Below are positions 15,326 to 24,009 of a stretch of DNA of 64,000 nt, piece by piece; position 1 is the stretch's first letter, and the number at the start of each line of letters is the position of its first letter. Made by a program: the position numbers and the translations under genes. The notes beneath the pieces are model-generated. The model ran no database searches and had not been told where the DNA came from. It saw nothing but the letters and a program-made list of their open reading frames with translations. This DNA comes from Nitrosopumilus adriaticus. GTDB taxonomy: Archaea > Thermoproteota > Nitrososphaeria > Nitrososphaerales > Nitrosopumilaceae. The stretch is taken from assembly GCF_000956175.1 (NCBI RefSeq), contig NZ_CP011070.1:1110147-1174146 (forward strand), given 5' to 3'.

Positions 15326-16636
15326 CTATTGGAATGGATCGATAAATGGACAGTTAACTATGTGATCACTATCCATTGGACGTGCAATACCAATGTTGAT
15401 CAAGCCAGCTTCCTCGTACGCGTTCATATCATCAATGGTTTCCAATAGCTGTGCATTTGCATCATCTTCCCAGCCAATCATAAAGATCCTCCACATCGGA
15501 GAATAGTTTGCATCGCCAGGGGCACCCGCTGCAATTCCAGGCTGGAATCCTAATGGGCCAGTACCAGTCAGACCATTTTTGAATTGATACAAGTCTACTG
15601 CTGCTGAATTTGCAATCAAGCTTGCAGATGTTGGTGAACTTACAACACCCATCATTCCGGCAGGACCACTAGGAGTAGCATCTGTTACAATGTAATAGAT
15701 TGTTCTACCGTCAGGACCCCATCCACGATGAGCTATGAAAGTTACTGTCATCTCTTCTGTATCGATATCAAGAACTTGGCCACCACCATAAGGAGTTTCA
15801 TCGGTCAAAGTTTTGTCTTCTTTAACCATCATCTGACCTTCAGGCCATACAATTTGTGGCATATTCAAAACCACATTAACTGGAGTTAATGTAATTTCTT
15901 CGTTATCAGCTGCTTCCATAATCATTGCATCTGAATCAAGTACTCTTGGTGTTACACCATCATTCCATGTTACATGTACATGTGATGTTAAGGCACTGTA
16001 CACATCTGTTTGTGCAGGAGTGCTTGTGAAAACTTCACCTTGAAAACCATGTACGCCATTACCCTCTATTCCGTTAGTGAACATGTAGGTTTTTGAAAGT
16101 GCTTCTTTAGGAGCGTTCTTCAATAGTGGTGCAAGTTCTACTTTCCAACCTTGATTTTTTGTAATGATTTCTGCATGAGTAGGATCACTTGAATCGGTGA
16201 TGATAAAGTAAACATTTTCACCGTTGTAGTATCCATGGTGCATAGGGATTGTTGCTGGAACGTTAGTTCTAGATAATCTAAGTTCAGAACCCAAGTTAGC
16301 TTCAGTTTTCTTTTCCATCATGTTGTCTTTCATCATAGAATGATCTTTTTCCATCATGTTGTCTTTCATCATAGAATGATCTTTTTCCATCACGGGTTTT
16401 TCAACTGGAGCTACAGGAGTGGTTTTACTGCCTTGATCAGATTCCCAAGCAGCTTTACCACCGGGATAATTAGAGCATAGGTCTAATCCACAAATACCAG
16501 TACTAGAACCATATTGAGAGGTTTTAGTTCCTTTGCTTTTGAGGGCATCGGCATCTGTGAAATAATCAGTTCCCAAACCTGTTGCAAACAAGGGTAAAAT
16601 TGCAAGCAATGCAATGTATCTTAGACTCTTGTTCAT
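15326..16636 (-). CDS. Secreted protein with Met/His-rich repeats and two beta-rich domains
   Basis: A 436-residue exported protein. The signal peptide is MNKSLRYIALLAILPLFATG. Residues about 80-110 contain the duplicated MEKDHSMMKDNM unit, rich in Met, His and Asp. The rest consists of two related beta-rich domains, each with a YFIITDSSDP or YYIVTDATPS strand and an HG/GW motif, suggesting internal duplication. Thaumarchaea depend on copper, and Met/His-rich segments are common in copper-binding proteins, so the N-terminal region may bind copper; this is inference. It lies next to superoxide dismutase on the same strand, which fits a surface redox or metal role. Confidence 0.75.
   Translation of the reverse strand: MNKSLRYIALLAILPLFATGLGTDYFTDADALKSKGTKTSQYGSSTGICGLDLCSNYPGGKAAWESDQGSKTTPVAPVEKPVMEKDHSMMKDNMMEKDHSMMKDNMMEKKTEANLGSELRLSRTNVPATIPMHHGYYNGENVYFIITDSSDPTHAEIITKNQGWKVELAPLLKNAPKEALSKTYMFTNGIEGNGVHGFQGEVFTSTPAQTDVYSALTSHVHVTWNDGVTPRVLDSDAMIMEAADNEEITLTPVNVVLNMPQIVWPEGQMMVKEDKTLTDETPYGGGQVLDIDTEEMTVTFIAHRGWGPDGRTIYYIVTDATPSGPAGMMGVVSSPTSASLIANSAAVDLYQFKNGLTGTGPLGFQPGIAAGAPGDANYSPMWRIFMIGWEDDANAQLLETIDDMNAYEEAGLINIGIARPMDSDHIVNCPFIDPFQ
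16311..16392 (-). repeat. 36-bp in-frame tandem repeat, about 2.3 copies
   Basis: Units start at 16311, 16347 and (partly) 16383. The two full units are identical and encode MEKDHSMMKDNM twice in the secreted protein. Identical DNA points to recent slippage, so copy number may vary between strains. Confidence 0.9.
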
Positions 16637-16678
16637 GGTTTGAAAAGAAGATTTTTTCTTTAAAAGAATTTATCCAAA

Positions 16679-17320
16679 TCATACAGGGAGTTCAGAAAAT
16701 CTATTTCCAACATAATCCCAGTTAACAACATTCCACCATGCATTCACATAATCTGCTCTTTTATTTTGATATTTCAAATAATATGCATGCTCCCAAACAT
16801 CCAATCCCAACAAAGGTGTTTTTTGAACAACCCAAGGACTATCTTGGTTTTGAGTAGTGATGATTTCAATTTTATTATATGTCTGATTAAAGACCAACCA
16901 ACACCAACCACTGCCCTGAATTGAAAGGGCTTTTTCTGAAAATATTTTTTTGAAATTATCAAAGCCATCAAAATACACATCTATTGCCCCATCTATTTTT
17001 CCGCTAGGTCTTCCTTCACTATCAGGAGTCATTGTTTCCCAAAACAATCTATGGTTTTCAAATCCACCACCAAAAAAATTGATTGAACTTCTTCCAGATT
17101 CAGGTATAGACGTAATCTCAGACAGAATTGATGAAATATACTTTGGATGGGATGTACCGCCAATTTCTGCCAGGGATTTGTTTAACCCATCAACATATGC
17201 TTGATGATGTTTTTGATGATGAATTTTCATTGTTGCTGTATCAATGAATGGTTCTAGTTCATCATATCCATAGGGCAATCTCGGAAGTTCGTATCTAACC
17301 ACAGAACAAATTTCGGTCAT
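16679..17320 (-). CDS. Superoxide dismutase, Fe/Mn type
   Basis: About 213 residues from the ATG at 17320 (another ATG lies two codons earlier). It converts superoxide to hydrogen peroxide and oxygen. The N-terminal LPYGYDELEPFIDTATM and KIHHQKHHQAYV give the first metal histidine. The FENHRLFW segment gives the second, and the C-terminal LLGLDVWEHAYYLKY gives the aspartate and last histidine. The length is normal. Iron and manganese forms cannot be told apart by eye. No signal peptide, so cytosolic. The start is 63 bases from a divergent gene, so the short gap must hold both promoters. Confidence 0.95.
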   Translation of the reverse strand: MTEICSVVRYELPRLPYGYDELEPFIDTATMKIHHQKHHQAYVDGLNKSLAEIGGTSHPKYISSILSEITSIPESGRSSINFFGGGFENHRLFWETMTPDSEGRPSGKIDGAIDVYFDGFDNFKKIFSEKALSIQGSGWCWLVFNQTYNKIEIITTQNQDSPWVVQKTPLLGLDVWEHAYYLKYQNKRADYVNAWWNVVNWDYVGNRFSELPV

Positions 17321-17383
17321 CCACATATATTCTTCAAGACAAAAATAGGTAATGATGATTAATTCAGATAGGAATAAAATATC

Positions 17384-17995
17384 ATGAGAAGGCTTGGCAC
17401 AATTGATTTGGAAATTTTAGATTTAGCTATGAGTGTAAATGGAACCTTTAATGAGAACAATCTTGAGAATTCAGAATTAAAGAGATTAGGTGTTGGAAAA
17501 ATTCTAGATTCATTAGCATCACTCAAAGATAGGAAATTTATTTCGCTAAATAATAATGGCTCCTTTTCTATAACAGACATTGCAAAAGAAATTCTTTGGG
17601 GGAATATTCCAACATGGGCAAAAATTTTACGCCTACTTCAAATCAAATCATGTAGTCTAAAACAGATAATTGAGATTCTCAGAATATCTGAAGATGAAAT
17701 CCTAGAGAATTTGGAAAAATTAAGGAAAAATCAATTTGTGTTAATGTCTCCACAAAGACAAGAAGAAAAAATAGTTAAAATTTATGAAATACTTCCGGAG
17801 GGAATTGAAGAGATTGATGAGACAGAACAAAAGGGTTTTGAAAAGACAGAATTTTCAGGTCCAACTCCAGAGTTAGAGATCACTAGATTAATTGATGAAA
17901 TTCTAGTAATCACACAGAATTCTAAATTAGAGCAATCTGAAAAAAACAGTATTGATGAAAAACTTTCAAAATTAAAAAATAAATTAAATGTGTAA
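17384..17995 (+). CDS. Winged-helix-like hypothetical protein (203 aa)
   Basis: A 203-residue, charged, largely helical protein. The first 70 residues (LGTIDLEILDLAMSVNGTF through SLNNNGSFSITDIAKEIL) have the helix-helix-hairpin pattern of a winged helix. A second similar unit starts near LKQIIEILRISEDEIL. A coiled-coil-like C-terminus follows. This suggests a DNA-binding regulator with tandem wings, but no family is recognised. It is convergent with the SNF2 helicase gene, meeting at the stop codons. Confidence 0.55.
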   Translation: MRRLGTIDLEILDLAMSVNGTFNENNLENSELKRLGVGKILDSLASLKDRKFISLNNNGSFSITDIAKEILWGNIPTWAKILRLLQIKSCSLKQIIEILRISEDEILENLEKLRKNQFVLMSPQRQEEKIVKIYEILPEGIEEIDETEQKGFEKTEFSGPTPELEITRLIDEILVITQNSKLEQSEKNSIDEKLSKLKNKLNV

Positions 17996-19720
17996 TTATT
18001 TGGAATTTATTTTATCTTGAATTTGTGCCAAGATTAATTCTGCCTTATCCTTATTTTCATAATTGTCAGTTGACTCATCCATAATTTCATCAATCTCATA
18101 ACTCTTATCAACCAGAATATTGGCCACATGATCATCAAGTGTCCCCGCACCTATCAAATAATATGCAAAGACAGTATTTTTTTGACCAATTCTATGAAGT
18201 CTATCTTCTGCCTGTCTATGGATTGCAGGACTCCAATCAAGCTCGGCAAAAATCACGTATTTTGCTCTAGTCAAATTAATTCCCACATTTCCAGCACGGA
18301 TACCTGCAATCATAAGTTTGGATTCCCCTTTTTGGAATTTATCAATTTGATCTTGCCTAAAGGAATCAGATTGTCCGCCAATTATTGAAACAGGAGAAAA
18401 CTCCTCGAGACTCTCATTTAGAAGTTTATGAATTACTTTGTGATGGCAAAACACCACAACACTTTCTTCAATCTCCATGATGTTTTTAACAAAATTAATT
18501 ACGTGTGGAAGTTTTGCAAGACCTGCAATCTGCCTTTCACTTTGAATTGCTCTATGGTAAGAAGCGGATTTTGAAAATTCATTTTCTGCAACTTTTTGTT
18601 CCTCCTCAAGCTTTTTCCAGATTTTATCAAGCTCTTCAAGATAGTAATCAGTATCAGCTGCAATTACTTCTTTGTAACGCACCTTATCTTTTAGCTCTTT
18701 TAGTACATCGGATTTCTTTCGCCTTAGCATCACATGTTTTTGTAATTCGTTTCTAAGAGATGCACGTTTATTCTCCAAAACAATTGCTTTTCCTTTTTCA
18801 TTAACATAACAAAAGTATTCACAGAATTCTTTAAAGCTTCCAAGTAGTCCCGGTTTGATAATATCAATAATAGGCCAGATTTCAGAACCTCGATTGTAAA
18901 TGGGAGTACCAGACAATCCAATTCTATACAAGATTGATGGAAGTGCTGCAAGTTTTTTTACTGCTTTGTATTTTTGAGTAGTCTTTGACCTCAGATTGTG
19001 GACTTCATCACAAACTATTGTACGAAGACCCACCTTCATCAAATCCTCAGATCTCTTTAAGAGTAATTCATAATTAATAATGTAAATATCAGTTTGTGGT
19101 AATTCTCGAGATTTCCCAGTTCGTATAATTGTGACACTGGGGGATTCTGAATCTAAAATCCTACCATTTCTGCTCTTTTTCTTTAGGAATTTTTCAATTT
19201 CTCTTTCCCAATTGTTTAATGTAACTAGTGGTGCAACAACAAGAATAGGAAAAGTTTGTTTTTCAGTTGAGACATATGACAAGGTTTGAACGGTTTTCCC
19301 CAAGCCCATCTCATCAGCTAACAATGCATTACCAGATGATTTCAGTAAGAAATCCAGACCCTCCTTTTGAAAATTCAATAGTTTTCCACGAAATTGTTCT
19401 CCTGCTTTTGCTTTCTTGAGTTTGTGTTTTATTGGAGGTAAGGTAGGTTTTGGAGCATAAGTTTTAACAATTTTTCGTTGCCAAATGGTTTTTGATAAAA
19501 TTTCTAAAGGGTATCTATCCATAATGAGTTTTAGTTGTTTTACGTTTTCCGTGTTATCCGTAATGATTACTTCATTAACATTTTCTCCATACCATGCTTC
19601 AGGAACTAGCCTTGAAATCATATTTACGGCACGATCACCTGTGATTTTCCAACACCAGATTTTAGAATATTTGTCAAGAACATACTCTAATGTCCCAATG
19701 TTTTCCATGGATGTTTCCAT
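17996..19720 (-). CDS. SNF2-family helicase/ATPase
   Basis: A 574-residue superfamily 2 ATPase of the SWI2/SNF2 group. Motif I is ADEMGLGKTVQT, motif II DEVH in IVCDEVHNLRSKT, motif III LSGTPIYN, motifs V-VI AGNVGINLTRA and DRLHRIGQKN. About 120 N-terminal residues precede the helicase core. These enzymes move on double-stranded DNA and remodel or strip bound proteins. A separate SWIM zinc-finger protein is encoded at 23294; in many bacteria SWIM and SNF2 domains are fused, so the two might cooperate. Cytosolic and complete. Confidence 0.93.
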   Translation of the reverse strand: METSMENIGTLEYVLDKYSKIWCWKITGDRAVNMISRLVPEAWYGENVNEVIITDNTENVKQLKLIMDRYPLEILSKTIWQRKIVKTYAPKPTLPPIKHKLKKAKAGEQFRGKLLNFQKEGLDFLLKSSGNALLADEMGLGKTVQTLSYVSTEKQTFPILVVAPLVTLNNWEREIEKFLKKKSRNGRILDSESPSVTIIRTGKSRELPQTDIYIINYELLLKRSEDLMKVGLRTIVCDEVHNLRSKTTQKYKAVKKLAALPSILYRIGLSGTPIYNRGSEIWPIIDIIKPGLLGSFKEFCEYFCYVNEKGKAIVLENKRASLRNELQKHVMLRRKKSDVLKELKDKVRYKEVIAADTDYYLEELDKIWKKLEEEQKVAENEFSKSASYHRAIQSERQIAGLAKLPHVINFVKNIMEIEESVVVFCHHKVIHKLLNESLEEFSPVSIIGGQSDSFRQDQIDKFQKGESKLMIAGIRAGNVGINLTRAKYVIFAELDWSPAIHRQAEDRLHRIGQKNTVFAYYLIGAGTLDDHVANILVDKSYEIDEIMDESTDNYENKDKAELILAQIQDKINSK

Positions 19721-19830
19721 AATTTGTCGATAGAAAGTTTTTTTGCCTTATGAATCTTGATATTTTTCACGATCACCGAAAAAAAGAACCGTGATCTAAA
19801 AGAGTTAAAATAAGATGCATGTTTACCATT

Positions 19831-20002
19831 ATGGAAAAACTCGTTCAACTCCCAGGCTCAGAAAATGGATCATCGTAATGAAAAGAAGGATTGTTCGCAA
19901 AATCAAATCTTATGAAAAAAACAAATTAGAATTCCAATAATGTTTAAAAGTTTGACAAATGCGATTCCATCAAAAAAACTTGGGCAAATAGAATGGCTTT
20001 AA
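19831..20002 (+). other. Chain of three tiny ORFs linked by TAATG overlaps
   Basis: The 364 bases between the SNF2 and PAC2 genes hold no long frame. Instead three short frames follow each other, each stop overlapping the next start as taATG: 19831-19878 (MEKLVQLPGSENGSS), 19878-19940 (MKRRIVRKIKSYEKNKLEFQ, very basic) and 19940-20002 (MFKSLTNAIPSKKLGQIEWL). This is the arrangement of translationally coupled genes. It could also be the remains of one gene with indels, or chance. A 6-base inverted repeat (gatcac/gtgatc) lies just upstream, near 19772-19797. Confidence 0.3.
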
Positions 20003-20084
20003 TTTTACAGAAAATCACAGAACACCATATTCCTATCAACGGATTATAACATATCTTTAAAATTCATTAAATTTCAGAGTCAAT

Positions 20085-20764
20085 GTGGAGTTTATTCAAA
20101 ACGAAGAACCAAATGTTGAGAAACCAATCATCATAGCTGCAATGCAAGACATGGGTAATGTAGGAAGCATTGTAGTGAATTTCATCAATGAATCATTAAG
20201 AACAAAAACATTCAGAACTGCAAAAACACCATATCCAACATATGTAGTTGATAATGGAGGATACATTGATCTCCCTGATGAAAGTTGGGAATACAAATAC
20301 ACAGATGATTTAATCATATTTGGAGGCGGAAAGGGTCAGCCACAAAGCAATAGTGAATTAAATGCATTGTGTCAAGATGTAATGGATATTGCACAAAAAT
20401 ATTCTGCAAAATTCATTTACACGTTAGGAGGATTCCATACTAACATACCACTAAACAACAATCCAAAAACATACATCACTACAACATCAACAGAGTTAAC
20501 AAAACAGATGGAAACCCTAGACGTCAACACGACTCCTCAAAAATCCATAATCACAGGATTTAACGGATTGATTTTGGGATTTGCAAAAAAAATAAAATTC
20601 ACGGAATTGGCATGTATGGGGAACTAAATGAGCCTGAAATTCCACAATACAGAGCAGCGATAAGTATCATTAAAACTATTGAAAAATTGACATATAGGAA
20701 ATTGGGGGATACTAGCCAATTAGAAATAATGGCTCAAGAGATCGAAAGAAAATTCAAAAATTAA
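20085..20764 (+). pseudogene. PAC2-family protein gene, frameshifted near its 3' end
   Basis: The PAC2 fold belongs to proteasome assembly chaperones and related archaeal proteins. The first frame (GTG at 20085) carries IIIAAMQDMGNVGSIVVNFI and IYTLGGFHTNIPL, but after GLILGFAKK it drifts into KFTELACMGN and stops at 20627. Adding one A to the eight-A run (about 20584-20591) restores NKIHGIGMYGELNEPEIPQY and continues to a stop at 20764, giving about 226 residues. The restored stop lies two bases from the convergent small gene, which fits the true end. Broken as given; may be a consensus error. Confidence 0.8.
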
Positions 20765-20766
20765 AA

Positions 20767-20913
20767 TCAGTGGGAACTTCCAACTGGATGGGGTTCAGTA
20801 TTTTCATCATGGCAATCACAACTGCATAGATGTGTTTTATGATTATTCATACAATCAATGCATTCAAAATGCTTCCTTGTCTCACATGCAGCACAAATCA
20901 TCCTACTGATCAT
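20767..20913 (-). CDS. Cys/His-rich microprotein (48 aa)
   Basis: The frame MISRMICAACETRKHFECID continues with CMNNHKTHLCSCDCHDE. Eight cysteines or so plus several histidines could hold two zinc ions; the order CxxC, CxxC, H, H, CxCxC is close to a B-box-like arrangement. The start may be the second Met at 20901. It is convergent with the PAC2 gene. Confidence 0.55.
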   Translation of the reverse strand: MISRMICAACETRKHFECIDCMNNHKTHLCSCDCHDENTEPHPVGSSH

Positions 20914-20946
20914 AAAATATAGATGAATTTGAATTTTTTCTATAGC

Positions 20947-21024
20947 CTAGTATTCTACTTCACTTCGTTTAAGAAGACTTTCAGTCAGCTCAACATACCC
21001 CTGTGGATCAACTTCTTTTTGCAA
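20947..21024 (-). CDS. Possible 25-aa peptide or gene remnant
   Basis: The reverse strand reads LQKEVDPQGYVELTESLLKR and ends SEVEY, with a TTG at 21024 as the only start and a stop three codons upstream. The composition looks protein-like, so it may be a very short gene or the C-terminal remnant of a lost one. No ATG is available. Confidence 0.25.
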   Translation of the reverse strand: MQKEVDPQGYVELTESLLKRSEVEY

Positions 21025-21086
21025 AGCCTTTGTCTATATTTATCAGATAAATAGAATGAAGATGGGCATTTAGAATATCGTCGTAT

Positions 21087-21605
21087 TTATAGGGGGGTTT
21101 TTGTAATATCGATCACACAATTCTTGAACTTTTTTACATCTTTTTCATTTCGTGCATTTGGAGGCAGCATGAAGATTTTTGAAATAGGCAAAATTCCAAC
21201 AGCAGGGGTAGCCAATGAAAATTTTGAGCAGTGTTGGCTGTATCGTGCAATTTTACTAATTATTCTTGCAGCAAAATAATCTATAGTGTCCATAGCATGA
21301 TCAGGAGGTGTAAATCCTGTCTCAATTTCAATGATGGTATCCCCATCGCCTTTTTTAGCAAAAATGTCACATACCAAAATATCTGAAACGTCTTTTTCAA
21401 CTTTAACAGAATATCCTCTAGAAATCAAATTACTTGCACAGATTAATTCCAAAATAGAATGATTGATTTTTACCAAATTTTTTTGATACATTTCAGTCAA
21501 TTGTTTGCAGACATTGTTAAGCCGGCAGACGTCCTTTTCTTTTAGGCCAGTGGATAATTTTTCAGTCATTTGATTAACATCGTTTTGAAATTTTACCAAG
21601 TCCAT
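21087..21605 (-). CDS. Conserved hypothetical protein, nuclease-like core (172 aa)
   Basis: The N-terminal half is helical (MDLVKFQNDVNQMTEKLSTG). The middle reads ICASNLISRGYSVKVEKDVS then CDIFAKKGDGDTIIEIETGF, where a D...ExE pattern after a beta hairpin resembles the core of PD-(D/E)xK nucleases. The resemblance is weak and no lysine fits perfectly, so nuclease activity is only a possibility. No membrane segment. Stand-alone gene with a TATA-like upstream sequence. Confidence 0.5.
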   Translation of the reverse strand: MDLVKFQNDVNQMTEKLSTGLKEKDVCRLNNVCKQLTEMYQKNLVKINHSILELICASNLISRGYSVKVEKDVSDILVCDIFAKKGDGDTIIEIETGFTPPDHAMDTIDYFAARIISKIARYSQHCSKFSLATPAVGILPISKIFMLPPNARNEKDVKKFKNCVIDITKTPL

Positions 21606-21755
21606 GATTGAAGATATGATAAATCTGCTAGTTTAAGAGTAGCTGGAAATCAAAATTATAGTCCAAAAAAGAGTCAAAATTACTCAAATAAAATTAAAAA
21701 ATGGCTAATTTTTATTCATACATCGTCTTAACAAGTAAAATCCAAAGAGTGTGAC

Positions 21756-22679
21756 GTGTACAATAACAGGCTCGCAATTATCGGATTATTTTCATTTTTG
21801 ATGGTGTTCTCAGTTGTATCTACTGCTCAAGCAGAGTTATGGGAATTAGTAATTGAGGTTAATGCGGAAAAAGGGGCAATTTATTCAGGAGATTCAGTTA
21901 TTATCACAGGCAAGGTTGTAGACCAAGCATACAAGCCAATTAGAGGTGCAGAGGTTTTCATCAAGGCAGGATCTTACACTACAAAAGCATTCACTGATCC
22001 ATGGGGAGTGTTTAAAGGAGAAATTAAAAACTTTGAGAGGATACCTGGAACTTACATTGTCAACGTCATTGGCTCATGGTATGGCATGACAGGATTATCA
22101 ACTACAGAATTTCAAGTAAAGGGAGAAGTATCTCAAGTGTCAATGCTACAAGAAAAATTATCCACAGATGAAGCTAGAAAATATCTAAGCTCAAATGAAA
22201 GCGACTTTGTCAAAAACCCAATTGGACAGACATTATTCAAATATTATCATAAATTGTTAGACGAATTAATCTCAGAACAAAAGATTGCCCTAAAACCTTC
22301 AGAAGATAAAATTTTCATAGAGCAGCAAAGATTGATTGCCGAAAATCTAAGGAATCAAGCAATTGATGAGTTCAAACCAGGTGCAGGTACATACGGGGGA
22401 ATTCAATACAATGATTACATTGATAGCTTAAATCCAGAAATCAAAGATCTAGTAATTAGCCAACTCAACTTTACAAAGAATAATTTTGAGGAAGCTCAAA
22501 AAATCAGAGATGAGATTCTAGCAAATGGGGGAACATATGAAGATGCAAGACAAGCATATCTCGATAGAATATCCATACCAAAAGAAATTCTAGAAGAGTT
22601 CAATCAAGAAAAGGTTGAACAAGAATTAGAAGAAGAATCAGAAGAAGAACCAACAGAAGAGAATTCAGAAAACCAATGA
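21756..22679 (+). CDS. Secreted protein with carboxypeptidase-regulatory-like domain
   Basis: A GTG start at 21756 gives a signal peptide ending near STAQA. Residues about 30-125 form a beta-sandwich of the carboxypeptidase-regulatory/Ig-like type (SVIITGKVVDQAYKPIRGAE, then AFTDPWGVFKG). The rest is helical and ends in a Glu-rich tail. It is likely exported and attached to the S-layer or surface. Proteins with this N-terminal domain are common among thaumarchaeal surface proteins. Function is unknown. Confidence 0.72.
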   Translation: MYNNRLAIIGLFSFLMVFSVVSTAQAELWELVIEVNAEKGAIYSGDSVIITGKVVDQAYKPIRGAEVFIKAGSYTTKAFTDPWGVFKGEIKNFERIPGTYIVNVIGSWYGMTGLSTTEFQVKGEVSQVSMLQEKLSTDEARKYLSSNESDFVKNPIGQTLFKYYHKLLDELISEQKIALKPSEDKIFIEQQRLIAENLRNQAIDEFKPGAGTYGGIQYNDYIDSLNPEIKDLVISQLNFTKNNFEEAQKIRDEILANGGTYEDARQAYLDRISIPKEILEEFNQEKVEQELEEESEEEPTEENSENQ

Positions 22680-22733
22680 ACGATTGATAACTTCTACGCG
22701 GACCTTATATTCAAAATTACACAATAAAATTTG

Positions 22734-22901
22734 ATGAAAATAGATATCCCATTATCTTGTCCAACATGTGGCGGAAAAATGTATTCGGTTAGTTATGAAT
22801 CATCATTTACCATTCTCAAGAAAAGAAGTTGGCAAGTATGCAAAGAGTGTAACTTTGAGAGAAATTCCGAAGAGTTCAAAAAAACCATCTGCTGTGCATA
22901 A
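22734..22901 (+). CDS. Zinc-ribbon microprotein (55 aa)
   Basis: The frame MKIDIPLSCPTCGGKMYSVS continues to VCKECNFER and ends KTICCA. Two CxxC pairs (CPTC, CKEC) about 27 residues apart form a zinc ribbon, with an extra CC pair at the C-terminus. It lies 55 bases upstream of the ArsC-like gene on the same strand. Confidence 0.6.
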   Translation: MKIDIPLSCPTCGGKMYSVSYESSFTILKKRSWQVCKECNFERNSEEFKKTICCA

Positions 22902-22956
22902 CAGCATTTTCCTTTTTCTAAACAATTTTTAATCCACAGTAAATACAAAAGACAGA

Positions 22957-23292
22957 TTGAAAATTTTACACAAGCCTACATGCATTACCTGCAAAAAAGC
23001 AATTACAGAGATTCAAAGGATGAAGACAGATATTGAAAAAAGAGACTTTTTCAAAGACCCACTATCAGAGGCAGAATTGAAAAAAATCATCAAAATGTCA
23101 GGAAAAACACCCTCAGAATTTCTCAGAAAACGAGACAAAATGTTCAAAGAGTTAGATTTAGGAAATAGCAAAAAAACAGATTCTCAAATTATCAAACTGA
23201 TGGTAAAATATCCAGGACTGATTATGCGTCCCATAGTGATTTCTGGGAACAAGGCATTTGTGGGAAAGTTTGATTCAAAAAATCTAAAATAA
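22957..23292 (+). CDS. ArsC/Spx-family thioredoxin-fold protein
   Basis: A 111-residue protein with the ArsC fold: an N-terminal CITCKKAITEI with CxxC at residues 9-12, then a DFFKDPLSEAELKKII stretch, and a C-terminal LIMRPIVISGNKAFVGK that carries the conserved cis-proline region. Relatives reduce arsenate with glutaredoxin, or act as Spx/YffB-like regulators. CxxC rather than CxxS suggests a redox switch. A TTG start at 22957 is used; there is no earlier ATG. It is convergent with the SWIM gene by one base. Confidence 0.82.
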   Translation: MKILHKPTCITCKKAITEIQRMKTDIEKRDFFKDPLSEAELKKIIKMSGKTPSEFLRKRDKMFKELDLGNSKKTDSQIIKLMVKYPGLIMRPIVISGNKAFVGKFDSKNLK

Positions 23293-23293
23293 T

Positions 23294-23533
23294 TCAAGAT
23301 TCTTTTTTGAATATTCTTATCGCTTCTAAATGAGAGCAATTGGCCTTTAGTCCTTTTCCATGATGAAATTTATAGAAATTTTTGAATCCAGGGCATTCGC
23401 AGGTATCAGATGTAACAAAGTATGATTTGTCAGGATCTGATGAGGATTTTACCTGAAACAAATCATCATCAATTTTAACAACACCACCGCTTTCAACTAG
23501 TTTTTTTGCTTTTTTGATAGTATTTGCACTCAT
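23294..23533 (-). CDS. SWIM zinc-finger protein (79 aa)
   Basis: The C-terminal half has the SWIM signature CxCxnCxH: CECPGFKNFYKF through ANCSHLEAIRIF. The N-terminal half is a small beta region (VVKIDDDLFQVKSSSDPDKS). SWIM fingers bind DNA or protein and are often fused to SNF2 helicases; here it is separate and the SNF2 gene lies 3.6 kb away. The protein is complete and cytosolic. Confidence 0.8.
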   Translation of the reverse strand: MSANTIKKAKKLVESGGVVKIDDDLFQVKSSSDPDKSYFVTSDTCECPGFKNFYKFHHGKGLKANCSHLEAIRIFKKES

Positions 23534-23552
23534 AACATTTCTAAAGTAACGG

Positions 23553-23846
23553 TCATCTTTTATTCTTTAATTTTTTCATCACGTTTGCCCATTCTAAATC
23601 ATCCTGAGACATTGCATTCTCATATAGAAGTTCAAATGTCCATGCCAAAATCTCACTCCAAATTGCTTTGAGGGACTCATCATCAGTCCAAATTATACTA
23701 GTTTTTACAGCATTCATTGCAAGAATATTGTTTCTGTTCTTTACTGGTTTCTTATCCCATTTTTTTAGCACTCTGTCACAAAATTCTAAAATCTCAGGTT
23801 TTGTTAAAACAAGTTTATCAGGATCAAATGTCTTTTTTTTAACCAC
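23553..23846 (-). CDS. Conserved hypothetical helical protein (97 aa)
   Basis: A mostly helical protein, TFDPDKLVLTKPEILEFCDR to WANVMKKLKNKR, with many tryptophans. A longer ATG at 23900 adds 18 residues that overlap a TATA-like stretch, so the GTG at 23846 (VVKKKTFDP) is preferred. No family recognised. It precedes the SWIM gene on the same strand, 20 bases apart, so the two may be co-transcribed. Confidence 0.55.
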   Translation of the reverse strand: MVKKKTFDPDKLVLTKPEILEFCDRVLKKWDKKPVKNRNNILAMNAVKTSIIWTDDESLKAIWSEILAWTFELLYENAMSQDDLEWANVMKKLKNKR

Positions 23847-23944
23847 AAAAAGAATGTAACAAACTAAATTATAATATTTTAAAAACCGTAAATTTCTCAT
23901 ATGTTCATAAAATGCTTATATCAAATGAAGACGTAACTATACAA

Positions 23945-24000
23945 GACGAGAGACTGCTTTTCTGCCTTGATTAGCGCCTAGAATTCGTTTCTCTCTCGTC
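23945..24000. other. Long-loop hairpin: perfect 9-bp inverted repeat
   Basis: gacgagaga at 23945-23953 is the exact reverse complement of tctctcgtc at 23992-24000, with a 38-base loop. It lies between the start of the 23553 gene and the YwbE-like gene. It might be a structured RNA or a palindromic operator; neither can be shown from sequence alone. Confidence 0.5.
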
Positions 24001-24009
24001 AGTGTTTCA

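Noticed and set aside
19772-19797. Operator-like gatcac/gtgatc repeat as a regulatory site
   Set aside because: Only six bases per arm, and no second copy or known regulator to support it.
23945-24000. CRISPR-like repeat
   Set aside because: Only one inverted pair, no spacers or repeated units; no cas genes in the window.
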